DNA of 64,000 nt from Myxococcales bacterium (GTDB taxonomy: Bacteria > Myxococcota_A > Polyangia > Nannocystales > Nannocystaceae), in the NCBI GenBank assembly GCA_020633335.1, contig JACKDU010000008.1:62001-126000 (forward strand), read 5' to 3'. Below are positions 32,832 to 40,662 of the stretch, piece by piece; within the stretch, counting starts at the first letter, position 1, and each line of letters opens with the position of its first letter. A program made the translations under genes and the position numbers. Below the pieces are notes generated by a model. It saw only the letters and a program-made list of their open reading frames with translations, did not search any database and was not told the origin of the DNA.

Positions 32832-33968
32832 TCAGGGCGGCCCGAGCTCGAGCTCGATGAGCCGGATCTCCCCCTGCCACTCGCCGGTCGTCCGGTAGTA
32901 GGAGAGGAGCTCGTAGCGGCCGCCCTCGCGGGCGAGCTCGGGGTGGGCCATCCCCGAGTAGTTGGCCGCGTCGCCGACGCCCGCGAGCGTCTCGGCCGCG
33001 ACGAGCTCCTCGGACCAGGGCCCCTCGGGGGCGGGCGCGGTCCGCAGGTAGAGCGTGTCCTCGAGGGGGCCGCTGTAGATCGCGAGGTAGCGGCCGACGT
33101 GGGAATTGAAGTGGACCGAGAGCATCGTGTGGGCGTCGAGGACCGGGCGCGCGTCGGCGATCGACGCGGACCACCCGTCGCCGTCGAAGAAGCGCCAGCG
33201 ATCGCGATCGAGCGCGTCGCCGAGGGCGACCTTGCCGAGGTGGCAGTGCTTCTTGAGCGACCCCTCGCAGCCGTAGGCGAAGAGCTCGCCGTCGACCGCG
33301 AGGGCGGCCGAGCCGAAGGAGGGCCAGCCCTCGTCGACCGGGAAGAGGAGGGTCGGCTCGGCGCTCCCGGGGACCAGCTCGGGGCGACGGGGGGTCGCGT
33401 AGAGGGCGTCCCAGACCGCGATCGACGCGCCGATCTGCGAGAAGTTCCACTCGCCCGGCTCGCCGTGGAACTTGCCGTAGAAGACGAGGACCCGCGCGCG
33501 CTCGGGGTCGTCGACCATCGCCCCCGGCCAGAGCATCTCGCGGGCGCCGCAGGGGTCGGCGCAGGCCGGGTTCGCCTGATCATGGGCGGCGTTGTAGGCC
33601 GCCTCGTCGGCGGTCCGCGGCAGGAATTCGAGGGGGGCGCCGAGGCTGTCGACGGTCTCGGCGAAGCCGCGGAGGCCGTCGTGGGCGTCGAGGTCGCCCG
33701 TGTGCGACATCGTGTTGTTGCGCCACGACGAGCCGTCCTCGCCGGCGAAGGCGAGCACCGTGTCGCCGTAGGTCCAGATCGTCCGCCCCCAGGCGGCGAC
33801 CGAGTAGCCGCCGTCGCGCCCGCGGATCGCCGCGCTCTGCTCGAGAGGGCCGAGGTCGCGGGCGGCGATCACCGTGACCTCGGCCGCCGGCGCGCAGGCG
33901 AGCGCCGCGGCGGCGACGAGGGCGAGGGTGAGGGCCGCGAGGCGCGGCGTCGAGGAGCGCGCGGGCAT
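32832..33968 (-). CDS. Lipoprotein with DUF4185-like propeller domain
   Basis: About 378 residues from ATG 33968, chosen because it starts the signal peptide (lipobox AALAC). The mature part has propeller-like blocks: IRGRDGGYSVAAWGRTIWTYGDTVL, a VLVFYGKFHGEPG blade, SAALAVDGELFAYGCEG and HTMLSVHFNSHVGRYLAIYSG, ending YELLSYYRTTGEWQGEIRLIELELG. The GGxSV..WGRTxWxYGDT opening and YYRTTGEWQGEI end resemble DUF4185 five-bladed propellers related to glycoside hydrolases. A role in binding or trimming surface sugars is possible but not shown. Two Cys pairs (CADPC and CEG...CH) probably form disulfides. Confidence 0.65.
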   Translation of the reverse strand: MPARSSTPRLAALTLALVAAAALACAPAAEVTVIAARDLGPLEQSAAIRGRDGGYSVAAWGRTIWTYGDTVLAFAGEDGSSWRNNTMSHTGDLDAHDGLRGFAETVDSLGAPLEFLPRTADEAAYNAAHDQANPACADPCGAREMLWPGAMVDDPERARVLVFYGKFHGEPGEWNFSQIGASIAVWDALYATPRRPELVPGSAEPTLLFPVDEGWPSFGSAALAVDGELFAYGCEGSLKKHCHLGKVALGDALDRDRWRFFDGDGWSASIADARPVLDAHTMLSVHFNSHVGRYLAIYSGPLEDTLYLRTAPAPEGPWSEELVAAETLAGVGDAANYSGMAHPELAREGGRYELLSYYRTTGEWQGEIRLIELELGPP

Positions 33969-34044
33969 CGCGGTGATCGTCGGCGATCGGGCGCCCGCGC
34001 ACAAGATGACCGGAGGACGCACCCGAACGCGCCTTCGAGTCCGC

Positions 34045-35274
34045 TCAGCCGGCCGCGGCGACCGCCCCCAGGAGCTCGAGGTAGCGGGCCGCCAGCGCAC
34101 CGCGGTCGTAATGCGCCCGCACATGGATCCGGCCGGCCTCGCCGAGGCGGGCCGCCAGGGCGGGGTCGTCGGCGAGGCGGAGGAGCCCAGCGACCAGCGC
34201 CTCGGGGTCCTCGGGGGTCACGCAGATCCCCGCGCCTGCCTCTTCGACCAGGCGCGCCGCATGCCCCTCGACGCCGAGGAGGATCGGCCGGGCCATCGCC
34301 ATCGCCTCGAAGATCTTCGAGGGGAGGACGGTGGTGAAGAGCGGCGTCCGCTGGAGGTGGACCAGGCAGCAGCCGGCGCTCGCGAGGTAGCCGGGGATCG
34401 CCTCCTTGGGCTGGCGGCCGGCGAAGACCAGGTTGCCCAGGCCCCGGGCCCGCGCCTCGCCCTCGAGCTCCCCCCGGATCGCCCCGTCGCCGACCACCAG
34501 GAAGGCGACGTCGTCGCGGCCGAGCGCCCGCAGCCGCTCGCTCGCCGCCAGGAGGACCGCGAGCCCCGAGCCCATGCCGACGGTGCCGACGTAGGCGCAG
34601 ACAAACCTGCCCGAAAGACCATGTTTTTCGAGGAGCGCGGGGTCGGGCGGCCGCGGCGCGAAGATCTCGGCGTCGACCCCGTTGGTGATCACGTCGATCC
34701 GACGCTCGTCGACGCCGCGGGCGCGGAGCTCTTCGGCGTAGCCATCGCCGACCGTGACGATCCGATCGGCGGCCGCGTACATCCAGCGCTCGAGGCGCTC
34801 GAGGACCCGGAGGAGGCGCCCCTCCTTGAGCGCGCCGACGGCGACGATCGACGCCGGCCAGAGGTCGCGGACCTCGAGCACCAGCGGCCGTCGGCGGAGG
34901 CGGGCGGCGATCACCCCGGCCCAGCCGCAGAAGAACTGCGGGGTGGTCGCGACGATCACGTCGGGCTGCCGGAGCGCGAGCGAGCGGAGGAGCGCGCTCA
35001 CCATGTAGGAGACGAAGTTGAGGGTGCGGAGGAGCACCCCGCGGTTGGCCGCGAGGTAGGTCCAGACCCGGACGACGTCGATCCCGTCGACGACCTCGCG
35101 GGTGAACTCGTTGCGGTAGCCCTCGTAGACCACGCCGTCGGGGACGCTCGGCGCCCCGGTGATCACCGTGACAGCGTGGCCGGCGCGGACCCAGCGGCGG
35201 GCCATCTCGTGGATCCGCGAGGCGGGGGCGTTCCCCTCGGGCGGGAAGTAGTGCGAGAAGATCCAGATCCGCAC
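34045..35274 (-). CDS. Glycosyltransferase family 4 (WbuB/WcaI-like)
   Basis: 409 residues from GTG 35274, chosen because VRIWIFSHYFPPEGNAP is the usual N-terminus of this GT4 subgroup. The Rossmann halves show ATTPQFFCGWAGVIAARLRRRPLVLEVRDLWPASI (nucleotide-sugar acceptor half), then FVCAYVGTVGMGSG, VVGDGAIRGELE, LVFAGRQPKEAIPGYLASA and the donor-binding PSKIFEAMAMARPIL. GT4 enzymes move a sugar from a nucleotide donor to a lipid-linked or polymer acceptor during capsule, O-antigen or exopolysaccharide assembly. The wecA/wecB/wecC block lies about 9 kb away and may serve the same polymer. A dispersed-motif copy is embedded at 34606-34624. Confidence 0.83.
   Translation of the reverse strand: MRIWIFSHYFPPEGNAPASRIHEMARRWVRAGHAVTVITGAPSVPDGVVYEGYRNEFTREVVDGIDVVRVWTYLAANRGVLLRTLNFVSYMVSALLRSLALRQPDVIVATTPQFFCGWAGVIAARLRRRPLVLEVRDLWPASIVAVGALKEGRLLRVLERLERWMYAAADRIVTVGDGYAEELRARGVDERRIDVITNGVDAEIFAPRPPDPALLEKHGLSGRFVCAYVGTVGMGSGLAVLLAASERLRALGRDDVAFLVVGDGAIRGELEGEARARGLGNLVFAGRQPKEAIPGYLASAGCCLVHLQRTPLFTTVLPSKIFEAMAMARPILLGVEGHAARLVEEAGAGICVTPEDPEALVAGLLRLADDPALAARLGEAGRIHVRAHYDRGALAARYLELLGAVAAAG
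34606..34624 (+). repeat. Dispersed motif, coding copy
   Basis: CCTGCCCGAAAGACCATGT, on the strand opposite to the glycosyltransferase, followed by TTTTT. A/T-rich relative to its surroundings. Confidence 0.35.
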
Positions 35275-35322
35275 GACCCAGCCATAGCCCGGGCGGCGAT
35301 CGCCCGGCAAGCGAGCTCGCCT

Positions 35323-35366
35323 GACAAGGTGACAGGCGCCGGCCCCAGCGCGCGTGCCACCTTGTC
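35323..35366 (+). promoter_or_regulatory. 9-bp inverted repeat in divergent promoter region
   Basis: GACAAGGTG (35323-35331) and CACCTTGTC (35358-35366) are perfect inverted repeats 26 nt apart, between the glycosyltransferase (reverse, start 35274) and the GspC-like gene (forward, start 35460). A shared operator is plausible. Confidence 0.4.
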
Positions 35367-35459
35367 GCAGATCCGCGGGGCCGACAGGGCTCCGGCGGCC
35401 CTGCGGGGCCTCTGGCGGCGAGATCGAGGCTGGCACGACCCTTGCGATGCAGGGGGTCC

Positions 35460-36248
35460 ATGCAGCACGACCCCTCGTACCCCCCCGCCAGCATCCGCGA
35501 CCTCCGCCGCGATCGCTCGATCCTCGCCCTCGCCGCGGCGCTCTGCGGCGCCCTCGCGGCCGCCGGCCTCGGCGGCGTCCTGGTCGTCCACCAGCTCTGC
35601 ACCGAGCACAACGCCAGCCACATCGGCGAGGCCAACGCCGACCTCGCGCTCGCGCTCGCGCGGATCGACGAGACCCGCGGCGAGCTCGAGCAGACCCGCC
35701 GCGAGCTCGACGAGGCCCGCCGCGAGCTCACGCAGCGGCCGACCAAGCGCGACGCGGCGCGCCCCTGCGAGAGGCAGCGGCACAAGCACAATCACAAGAA
35801 CAAGGAAGAGCGTGGGACCCTGGCCGCCCATCCGCGCCCGGCGAGCGTCACCCTCGGCGCCGCGCCGCCCGTGGCCGGACCCCTGACGACGATCACCCAC
35901 GCCGGGATCACCTGCCCGAGCGAGCACCGCTGCCAGATCCACCGCGAGGTCGTCGACGCGGCGCTCGCCAACCCGGCGAGCATCAGCCGGGGCGTCCGGG
36001 TGATCCCGATCGTCAAGGACGGCCAGCGGCGCGGCTTCCGGCTCTACGGGATGAGCGAGGGGAGCCCGCTCCGCCTCCTCGGCCTCACCAACGGCGACGC
36101 GATCACAGCGGTCGACGGCAACCGCCTCGACAACCTGGAGAGCGCGCTGATGACCTACCAGCGGGTCCGGCGGGGCCCCGAGAAGCGCTTCGAGGTCGAG
36201 GTCGAGCGGCGGGGGGAGGCGCTGGTGAAGACCTATGAGATCCTCTGA
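35460..36248 (+). CDS. GspC/PDZ-like single-pass membrane protein
   Basis: About 262 residues from ATG 35460. One N-terminal membrane segment (ILALAAALCGALAAAGLGGVLVVHQL), then a coiled coil with the repeat ETRGELEQTRRELDEARREL and a His/Lys-rich spacer. The C-terminal ~110 residues match the periplasmic GspC module of type II secretion systems: HREVVDAALANPASISRGVRVIPIVKDGQRRGFRLYGM, SPLRLLGLTNGDAITAVDGNRL (PDZ-like), and a final RRGEALVKTYEI. No other T2SS gene is in the window. Stand-alone paralogues like this are frequent in Myxococcota. It may be a chaperone-like or sensor version of GspC. Confidence 0.75.
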   Translation: MQHDPSYPPASIRDLRRDRSILALAAALCGALAAAGLGGVLVVHQLCTEHNASHIGEANADLALALARIDETRGELEQTRRELDEARRELTQRPTKRDAARPCERQRHKHNHKNKEERGTLAAHPRPASVTLGAAPPVAGPLTTITHAGITCPSEHRCQIHREVVDAALANPASISRGVRVIPIVKDGQRRGFRLYGMSEGSPLRLLGLTNGDAITAVDGNRLDNLESALMTYQRVRRGPEKRFEVEVERRGEALVKTYEIL

Positions 36249-36307
36249 TCGTGATCGGGATCGGGATCGAGAGCGCGGGCCGACGGGCGCACCTGGTCGA
36301 AAGGCAA

Positions 36308-36344
36308 GGCGGGCGCGCGGCGCCTCAAGCACCGCGCGCCCGCC
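36308..36344 (-). terminator. Bidirectional-type hairpin between convergent genes
   Basis: GGCGGGCGCGCGG (36308-36320) pairs with 36332-36344 over 13 bp with an 11-nt loop. On the reverse strand it is followed by TTGCCTTTC. It lies between the stop of the GspC-like gene (forward) and the stop of the first HTH gene (reverse). Confidence 0.65.
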
Positions 36345-36369
36345 CCTGGCGCGACCGCCCGCTCCGGGC

Positions 36370-36651
36370 TCAGCCGCCGGCGGAGACCGGCGTCGACGCG
36401 GCCGTCGTCGGCGCGGAGATCGGCGCCGGCACCTGGTTGGCGCCGGCGAGCGCGGCGGCGTTGACCGACGCCGGGGTGACCCGCGGCGGCGGCCAATCGA
36501 TCGCGTGCTTGATGATCCTTCGCTTGAGCGCGTGGCGGGTGATCCCGAGGAGCGCCGACGCGTCGACGATGGTCCCGGCGAGGTTGAGAGCTTCGACGCA
36601 GAGCGTCCGCTCGACATGGTTGAGGTTGAAGGTCTCGATGGTGAGGCGCAT
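36370..36651 (-). CDS. Mini Fis-type HTH regulator, copy 1
   Basis: 93 residues from ATG 36651. Almost the whole N-terminal half is a Fis-like helix-turn-helix as found at the C-terminus of NtrC-family activators: VERTLCVEALNLAGTIVDASALLGITRHALKRRIIKHAI. There is no AAA+ domain and no receiver, so it is a stand-alone DNA-binding protein. The C-terminal ~40 residues are Ala/Pro-rich and unstructured. 45 of the first 53 residues are identical to the protein at 37140. The start is preceded not by a Shine-Dalgarno sequence but by a TAGAGT element 6 nt upstream (leaderless). Probably binds DNA as a dimer and regulates its own and the paralogue's promoter. Confidence 0.78.
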   Translation of the reverse strand: MRLTIETFNLNHVERTLCVEALNLAGTIVDASALLGITRHALKRRIIKHAIDWPPPRVTPASVNAAALAGANQVPAPISAPTTAASTPVSAGG

Positions 36652-36657
36652 GAAGAG

Positions 36658-36690
36658 ACTCTAGGCGCGCTGCCCGATCTGGATGAGACA
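36658..36690 (-). promoter_or_regulatory. Conserved promoter/operator of HTH copy 1
   Basis: On the reverse strand TTGTCT-N4-CAGA ends 27 nt before the ATG, and TAGAGT lies 6 nt before it. The same two elements occur at identical distances upstream of copy 2, in otherwise diverged sequence. Confidence 0.6.
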
Positions 36691-36783
36691 ACCTCGCGCG
36701 GGGCGACCCTGCGCGGGCGCGGATGATCTCTCCCGGATCATCCGCCCGGCCGGCACGAGCGCGGGCGGAGGACGTCGCCAGAA

Positions 36784-36801
36784 ACATGTCCCAAGGGACA
36801 T
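36784..36801 (+). repeat. Dispersed palindromic motif, intergenic copy
   Basis: ACATGTCCCAAGGGACAT, with perfect arms ATGTCC/GGGACAT. Followed by TGATGTTTC, comparable to the ACATTG tail of the 8583 copy. Confidence 0.5.
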
Positions 36802-36839
36802 TGATGTTTCCAGGGATCGACCGGCGGCGCAGAGCGAGC

Positions 36840-37080
36840 GGCCCGCTCGCGGACCGCAGGAGAGGAGGCGCACGAAGGAGGAGTGAGCGCGAAGGAGGAG
36901 CGAGCGCGACGGAGAGCGCCGCGCCGGAGCAGCGGCCCGCAGCGGGCGGAGAGGAGCGACGGAGAGAGCCAGAGAGCAGCACGTGAGAGCAGGAGAAGAG
37001 CAGGAGCGTCCCTGGGGGACCCAGGCCCCGAGCCCCCGTCACCCAGGGCGAGAGAGGAGGAGAACGACGCAGAAAGGCCG
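36840..37080 (+). other. Strongly purine-skewed spacer
   Basis: The forward strand carries long runs of G and A (GGAGGAGTGAGCG, GGAGAGGAGGAGAACGACG) with few pyrimidines between two Fis-type HTH genes. No gene or known RNA is recognised; it may affect DNA shape or transcription. Confidence 0.35.
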
Positions 37081-37116
37081 AGGGGGCGCGGTCCGTGGAC
37101 CACGCCCCCTCGGCCT
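37075..37116 (-). terminator. Rho-independent-type terminator of HTH copy 2
   Basis: A 14-bp perfect stem (AGGCCGAGGGGGCG at 37075-37088 with 37103-37116), with an inner 5-bp GGTCC/GGACC stem. On the reverse strand it is followed by TTTCT. It lies 24 nt past the stop at 37140. Confidence 0.75.
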
Positions 37117-37139
37117 CGGGAGCGCACGTCGGCGGCGTC

Positions 37140-37367
37140 TCACTCGGAGGCGCTGAGGGACGTGGCCTGGTTGGCCGCCGGCTCGACACCGATCGGCCGG
37201 CGCGCCGGCCACTCGATGTTGTGCTTGATGATCCGCCGCTTGAGCGCATGCCGGGTGATCCCCAGCAGGTTCGCGGCGTCGACGATCGTGCCGGCGGTGT
37301 TGAGGGCTTCGACGCAGAGCATTCGCTCCACGGCGTGGAGGTTGAAGGTCTCGATGGTGAGGCGCAT
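37140..37367 (-). CDS. Mini Fis-type HTH regulator, copy 2
   Basis: 75 residues from ATG 37367. The N-terminal 53 residues are 85% identical to copy 1 (45 of 53), and the recognition region LLGITRHALKRRIIKH is identical, so both should bind the same DNA sequence. The tail (PIGVEPAANQATSLSASE) is unrelated and shorter than in copy 1. The start has no Shine-Dalgarno sequence; TAAGGT lies 6 nt upstream and a TGTCTG-TGG-CAGACA palindrome further up. A strong terminator follows. As with copy 1, there is no activation domain. The pair could compete or heterodimerise, or act as a nucleoid-type protein like enteric Fis. Confidence 0.78.
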   Translation of the reverse strand: MRLTIETFNLHAVERMLCVEALNTAGTIVDAANLLGITRHALKRRIIKHNIEWPARRPIGVEPAANQATSLSASE

Positions 37368-37373
37368 GAGAAA

Positions 37374-37406
37374 ACCTTACGGGCGTTGCTGTGTCTGTGG
37401 CAGACA
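37374..37406 (-). promoter_or_regulatory. Conserved promoter/operator of HTH copy 2
   Basis: TGTCTGTGGCAGACA (37392-37406) is a perfect 6-bp palindrome around TGG. TAAGGT (37374-37379, reverse) ends 6 nt before the ATG. The elements TTGTCT-N4-CAGA and TAnnGT are positioned exactly as upstream of copy 1. Confidence 0.6.
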
Positions 37407-37527
37407 AAGTCGCCCCGTTCTCGCGGGCCGGCGCGCGCTTGATCTCGAACAGAACACGGAGCGCGCGGCGCTGAATCAATCGCTCACACCGCGGCACATC
37501 GACGCCGCGTGATCGTCAGCGCGAGGG

Positions 37528-37555
37528 CGCGCGACGGCGTCGACGTCGTCGCGCG
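37528..37555 (+). repeat. Near-perfect 28-bp palindrome
   Basis: Left half CGCGCGACGGCGTC pairs with the right half at 13 of 14 positions, with no loop. Located 222 nt upstream of the kinase-TPR gene. Confidence 0.55.
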
Positions 37556-37776
37556 GACGTCGGCGCGAGCGCGGCCCGGCGACGCGCCGTCGGCCGCCTC
37601 TGCGCGCGCCGATCGATGGCGATTGTCAGGGCCGGTCGCCTGTGCGAGCGTGACGATCAGCGCCCCGTGATGTCGACGCTCACCCCCATGCCCGCCCGGC
37701 GCCGCGTGCGGTCGAGCGAGCGACGCCGACCAGCCCGCCGGCTGAGGAGCGGCGGCCGACGCGAGCGAGGGCGACG

Positions 37777-40620
37777 ATGAGCCCGCGCGATCGCACGGTC
37801 TTCGACGGGCCGGCCGGGGGCGCGAGCGCGGGCGAGCGCCCGCCCGCCAGCGGGGCCACGCCGCGAGAGATCGCCACGCGGATCGGCGGGCCGATCGACC
37901 GCGCCGAGATCACCAACCCCGGCGCCGACGACCTCCTCAAGGAGCAGCTCCTGAGCCCCGGCGCCCGGGTCGGCCGCTTCCTGATCCTCCGCCACCTCGG
38001 CGAGGGCGGGATGGGCCTGATCTTCGCCGCCCGCGACGAGGAGCTCGACCGCGAGGTCGCCCTCAAGATCCTCCGCACCCGCGAGCGCGAGGGGGCGCTC
38101 GGCCGCAAGCGGATGCTCCGCGAGGCCAAGTCGCTCGCCCGCCTCTCGCACCCGAACATCGTCACCATCTACGAGGTCGGGGAGTTCGAAGGACATGTCT
38201 TTATCGCCATGAAGCTGATCGAGGGGCGGACCCTCCGGGGCTGGCTCAACATCCAGCGCCGCGCCTGGCGGACGATCGTCGCGGTCTTCGTCGCCGCCGC
38301 CCGCGGCCTCGCGGCCGCCCACAAGGCCGGGATCATCCACCGCGACTTCAAGCCGACCAACGTCCTCGTCGACCGCGACGGCGGCGTGACGGTCCTCGAC
38401 TTCGGGATCGCGATCGCCCCCGATCGCCGGGAGGCCGGGCCCCTCACCCTCGCCGGGACGATCGCCGGGACCCCGGCCTACATGTCACCGGAGCAGCTCG
38501 CGGGCGCCCCGGTCGACGCCCGCACCGACCAGTACGCCTTCTGCACCGCGCTCTACGAGGCGCTGGTCGGCGAGCGCCCGTCGAAGGGCTCGACGATCGA
38601 GGACCGCCTCCGCGATCTGATCACCCTGCCGCCGCCGGTCTTCCCGAAGGGCGCCAAGGAGCCGAAGTGGCTGCAGCGCGCGGTCCTCCGCGGCCTCGCC
38701 CAGGACCCCGATCAGCGCTTCCCGTCGATGGACGCGCTGATCGACGCGCTCGACCGCGACCCGCGGCGCGGCCTCTGGCGCGGCCTGATGGCCGGCGGCG
38801 CGGCCCTGGCCCTTGGGGCAGGCGGCTACGGGCTCGCCTACCAGCAGGCCGCCCCCGATCCGATCTGTGAGGTCGGCGCGCGCGAGCTCGGCGACGCCTG
38901 GGACGACGCCCGGCGGGCGCGGGTCGCCGACGCGCTCGGGCGCTCCGAGGTCGCCTTCGCCGACGACACCCTCGCGCGCCTCACCCCGCTCCTCGACGAG
39001 TTCCAGCGCGGCTGGATCGTCGAGCGCGAGGCCGCCTGCCAGGCCAACCTCCGCGGCGACCTGCCCACCGATCTCTACGGCCGCCAGCTCGACTGCCTGA
39101 GGCGCCGCCGCCTCTCCTTCGTCGCCCTCACCGAGCGCCTCGCCAGCGCCGACGCGGCCGCGGTCGAGGGCGCGGTCCAGGCCGCGCTCGAGCTGCCGGC
39201 GCCGAGCACCTGCGCCGACATCACGGCCCTCACCGCGGCGATCGCCCCGCCCGCCGATCCGGCGGTCGCCGACGAGGTCGCCGCCCTCCGCGAGCGCCTC
39301 GAGGGGGCCCGGGCCGCGCTCGCGCTCCATCACCTCGGCGAGGGGCTCGAGGTCGTCAGCGCCCTCGCGCCGCGGGCCGACGAGCTCGGCTACCTCCCCC
39401 TCCAGGCCGAGGTCGAGGCGCTCCGCGGCCGCCTCCTCGCCGCCCGGGGCGAGCACGCGGCCGCCGAGGCCGCGCTCGCCCGGGCGATCTGGCGGGCCGA
39501 CGAGGCCCGCGACGACGAGACCCTCGCGGCGGCGATGGCCGCCCTTATCCGCGAGCTCGGCAACGACGGCCGCCCGGAGGAGGCGCTGCGCTGGCAGCCG
39601 CACGCGCGCGCGCTCCTCGGCCGCCTCGGCGGCGTCAGCCCGGAGGGCGCCGCCCTCGGCCGCGAGCTCGGCTGGATCCACTTCCAGCGAGGCGACGCCG
39701 CCGAGGCCCGCCGCTGGCTCGACGAGGCGCTCGCGCTCGCCGAGCGCCACCGCCTCCCGGACGATCCGCTGGTGCTCTCGATCGACACCTGCCTGGCGGC
39801 GCTCCTCGCCCTCGAGGGCGACCTCGCCGGCTCGCTGGCGATCACCGGCCGGGTCCTCAAGCACCGCGAGGAGACCCTCGGCCCCCGCCACCCCGACGTC
39901 GCCGCGACCCTCGCGGTGATCGCCGGCGCCCACCGCCGCGGCGGCGACGACAAGAGCGCCCTCCCCTTCGCCGTCCGCGCCCTCGAGATCCAGGAGGCCG
40001 CGCTCGGGCCCGAGGATCCGGCGCTCGTCCCCTACGTGATCAGCGTCGCCGAGATCCGGACGAGACTCGGCCAGGAGGCCGCGGCCCGCCCCCTCCTCGA
40101 GCGCGCCGTCACCCTCGAGGAGGCCCGCCGCGGCCCCGACCACCCGATCGTCGGCGACCGCCTCCAGGCCCTGGCGAGCCTCCTCGTCGACCTCGGCGAT
40201 CGGCCGGCGGCGCGGCGGGCCGCCGAGCGGGCCCTGGCGATCCGCGAGGCCGCCCTCGGCCGCGGGGCGATCCCGGTGGCCGAGAGCCTCCTCCTGGTCG
40301 CCCGCCTCGACCTCGCCGACGAGCGGCAGAAGCCGGCGATCCGGGGGGCCGAGCGGGGCCTGACGATCGTCAGCGCCCACTTCGACCCGCCGCGCCTCCT
40401 CCAGGCCCAGCTCCAGCACGTCCTCGCCGACGCGCTCCGCGAGAGCCGCGGCGGCCGCAAGCGGGCGAACGAGCTGGCGACCGCGGCCCTCGCCGGCTAC
40501 CGGGCGATCGACGCCGACGCCCACGCCGCGGCGATCGCCGAGATCGAGGCGTGGCTCGACCCGCCGGCGCCGAAGCGCGGCAAGAAGACCAAGAAGAAGA
40601 GGGGCAAGAAGGGCCGCTGA
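37777..40620 (+). CDS. Ser/Thr protein kinase with TPR sensor region
   Basis: 947 residues. Hanks-type kinase in the N-terminal third: GEGGMG (75-80), Lys97, HRDFKPTN (188-195), DFG (208-210) and TPAYMSPEQ (232-240). A single membrane segment follows (GLMAGGAALALGAGGYGLAY, about 335-354), then a long helical region with tetratricopeptide repeats (RADEARDDETLAAAMAAL, GWIHFQRGDAAEARRWLDEAL, VAATLAVIAGAHRRGGDDKSALPFAVRAL, and more), ending in a Lys-rich tail. The layout is a frequent myxobacterial kinase type in which the TPR part, outside the cytoplasm, senses protein partners. Dispersed-motif copies lie within the coding sequence at 38185-38199 and 38805-38822. Confidence 0.88.
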   Translation: MSPRDRTVFDGPAGGASAGERPPASGATPREIATRIGGPIDRAEITNPGADDLLKEQLLSPGARVGRFLILRHLGEGGMGLIFAARDEELDREVALKILRTREREGALGRKRMLREAKSLARLSHPNIVTIYEVGEFEGHVFIAMKLIEGRTLRGWLNIQRRAWRTIVAVFVAAARGLAAAHKAGIIHRDFKPTNVLVDRDGGVTVLDFGIAIAPDRREAGPLTLAGTIAGTPAYMSPEQLAGAPVDARTDQYAFCTALYEALVGERPSKGSTIEDRLRDLITLPPPVFPKGAKEPKWLQRAVLRGLAQDPDQRFPSMDALIDALDRDPRRGLWRGLMAGGAALALGAGGYGLAYQQAAPDPICEVGARELGDAWDDARRARVADALGRSEVAFADDTLARLTPLLDEFQRGWIVEREAACQANLRGDLPTDLYGRQLDCLRRRRLSFVALTERLASADAAAVEGAVQAALELPAPSTCADITALTAAIAPPADPAVADEVAALRERLEGARAALALHHLGEGLEVVSALAPRADELGYLPLQAEVEALRGRLLAARGEHAAAEAALARAIWRADEARDDETLAAAMAALIRELGNDGRPEEALRWQPHARALLGRLGGVSPEGAALGRELGWIHFQRGDAAEARRWLDEALALAERHRLPDDPLVLSIDTCLAALLALEGDLAGSLAITGRVLKHREETLGPRHPDVAATLAVIAGAHRRGGDDKSALPFAVRALEIQEAALGPEDPALVPYVISVAEIRTRLGQEAAARPLLERAVTLEEARRGPDHPIVGDRLQALASLLVDLGDRPAARRAAERALAIREAALGRGAIPVAESLLLVARLDLADERQKPAIRGAERGLTIVSAHFDPPRLLQAQLQHVLADALRESRGGRKRANELATAALAGYRAIDADAHAAAIAEIEAWLDPPAPKRGKKTKKKRGKKGR
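38185..38199 (+). repeat. Dispersed motif, coding copy
   Basis: TTCGAAGGACATGTC within the kinase N-lobe (chain EFEGHVFI). Confidence 0.35.
38805..38822 (+). repeat. Dispersed motif, coding copy
   Basis: CCTGGCCCTTGGGGCAGG in the kinase membrane segment (chain LALGAGG); the arms CTGNCCC and GGGNCAG are partly inverted. Confidence 0.3.
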
Positions 40621-40662
40621 GCCGCGCGAGCGCGGGCGGCCTGGGCTATCCTCGCGCCGCCG

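Larger units (their letters stand above)
36652..37139. other. Spacer between the twin HTH genes
   Basis: 488 nt. It holds the promoter of copy 1 (36658-36690), a dispersed-palindrome copy (36784-36801), a strongly purine-rich forward-strand stretch (about 36840-37080, many GGAGG/GAGCG words) and the terminator of copy 2 (37075-37116). The reading frames here lack any recognisable family; none is annotated as a gene. Confidence 0.5.
37368..37776. other. Intergenic spacer with palindromes
   Basis: 409 nt. It holds the promoter of HTH copy 2 and a near-perfect 28-bp GC palindrome (37528-37555), with only unremarkable GC-rich sequence before the kinase ATG at 37777. No credible gene or RNA is visible. 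Confidence 0.5.

Noticed and set aside
36738..37127. A 129-residue reverse frame between the HTH twins
   Set aside because: It lies in purine-skewed sequence and overlaps the terminator of copy 2; its Ser/Arg/Leu composition has no domain.
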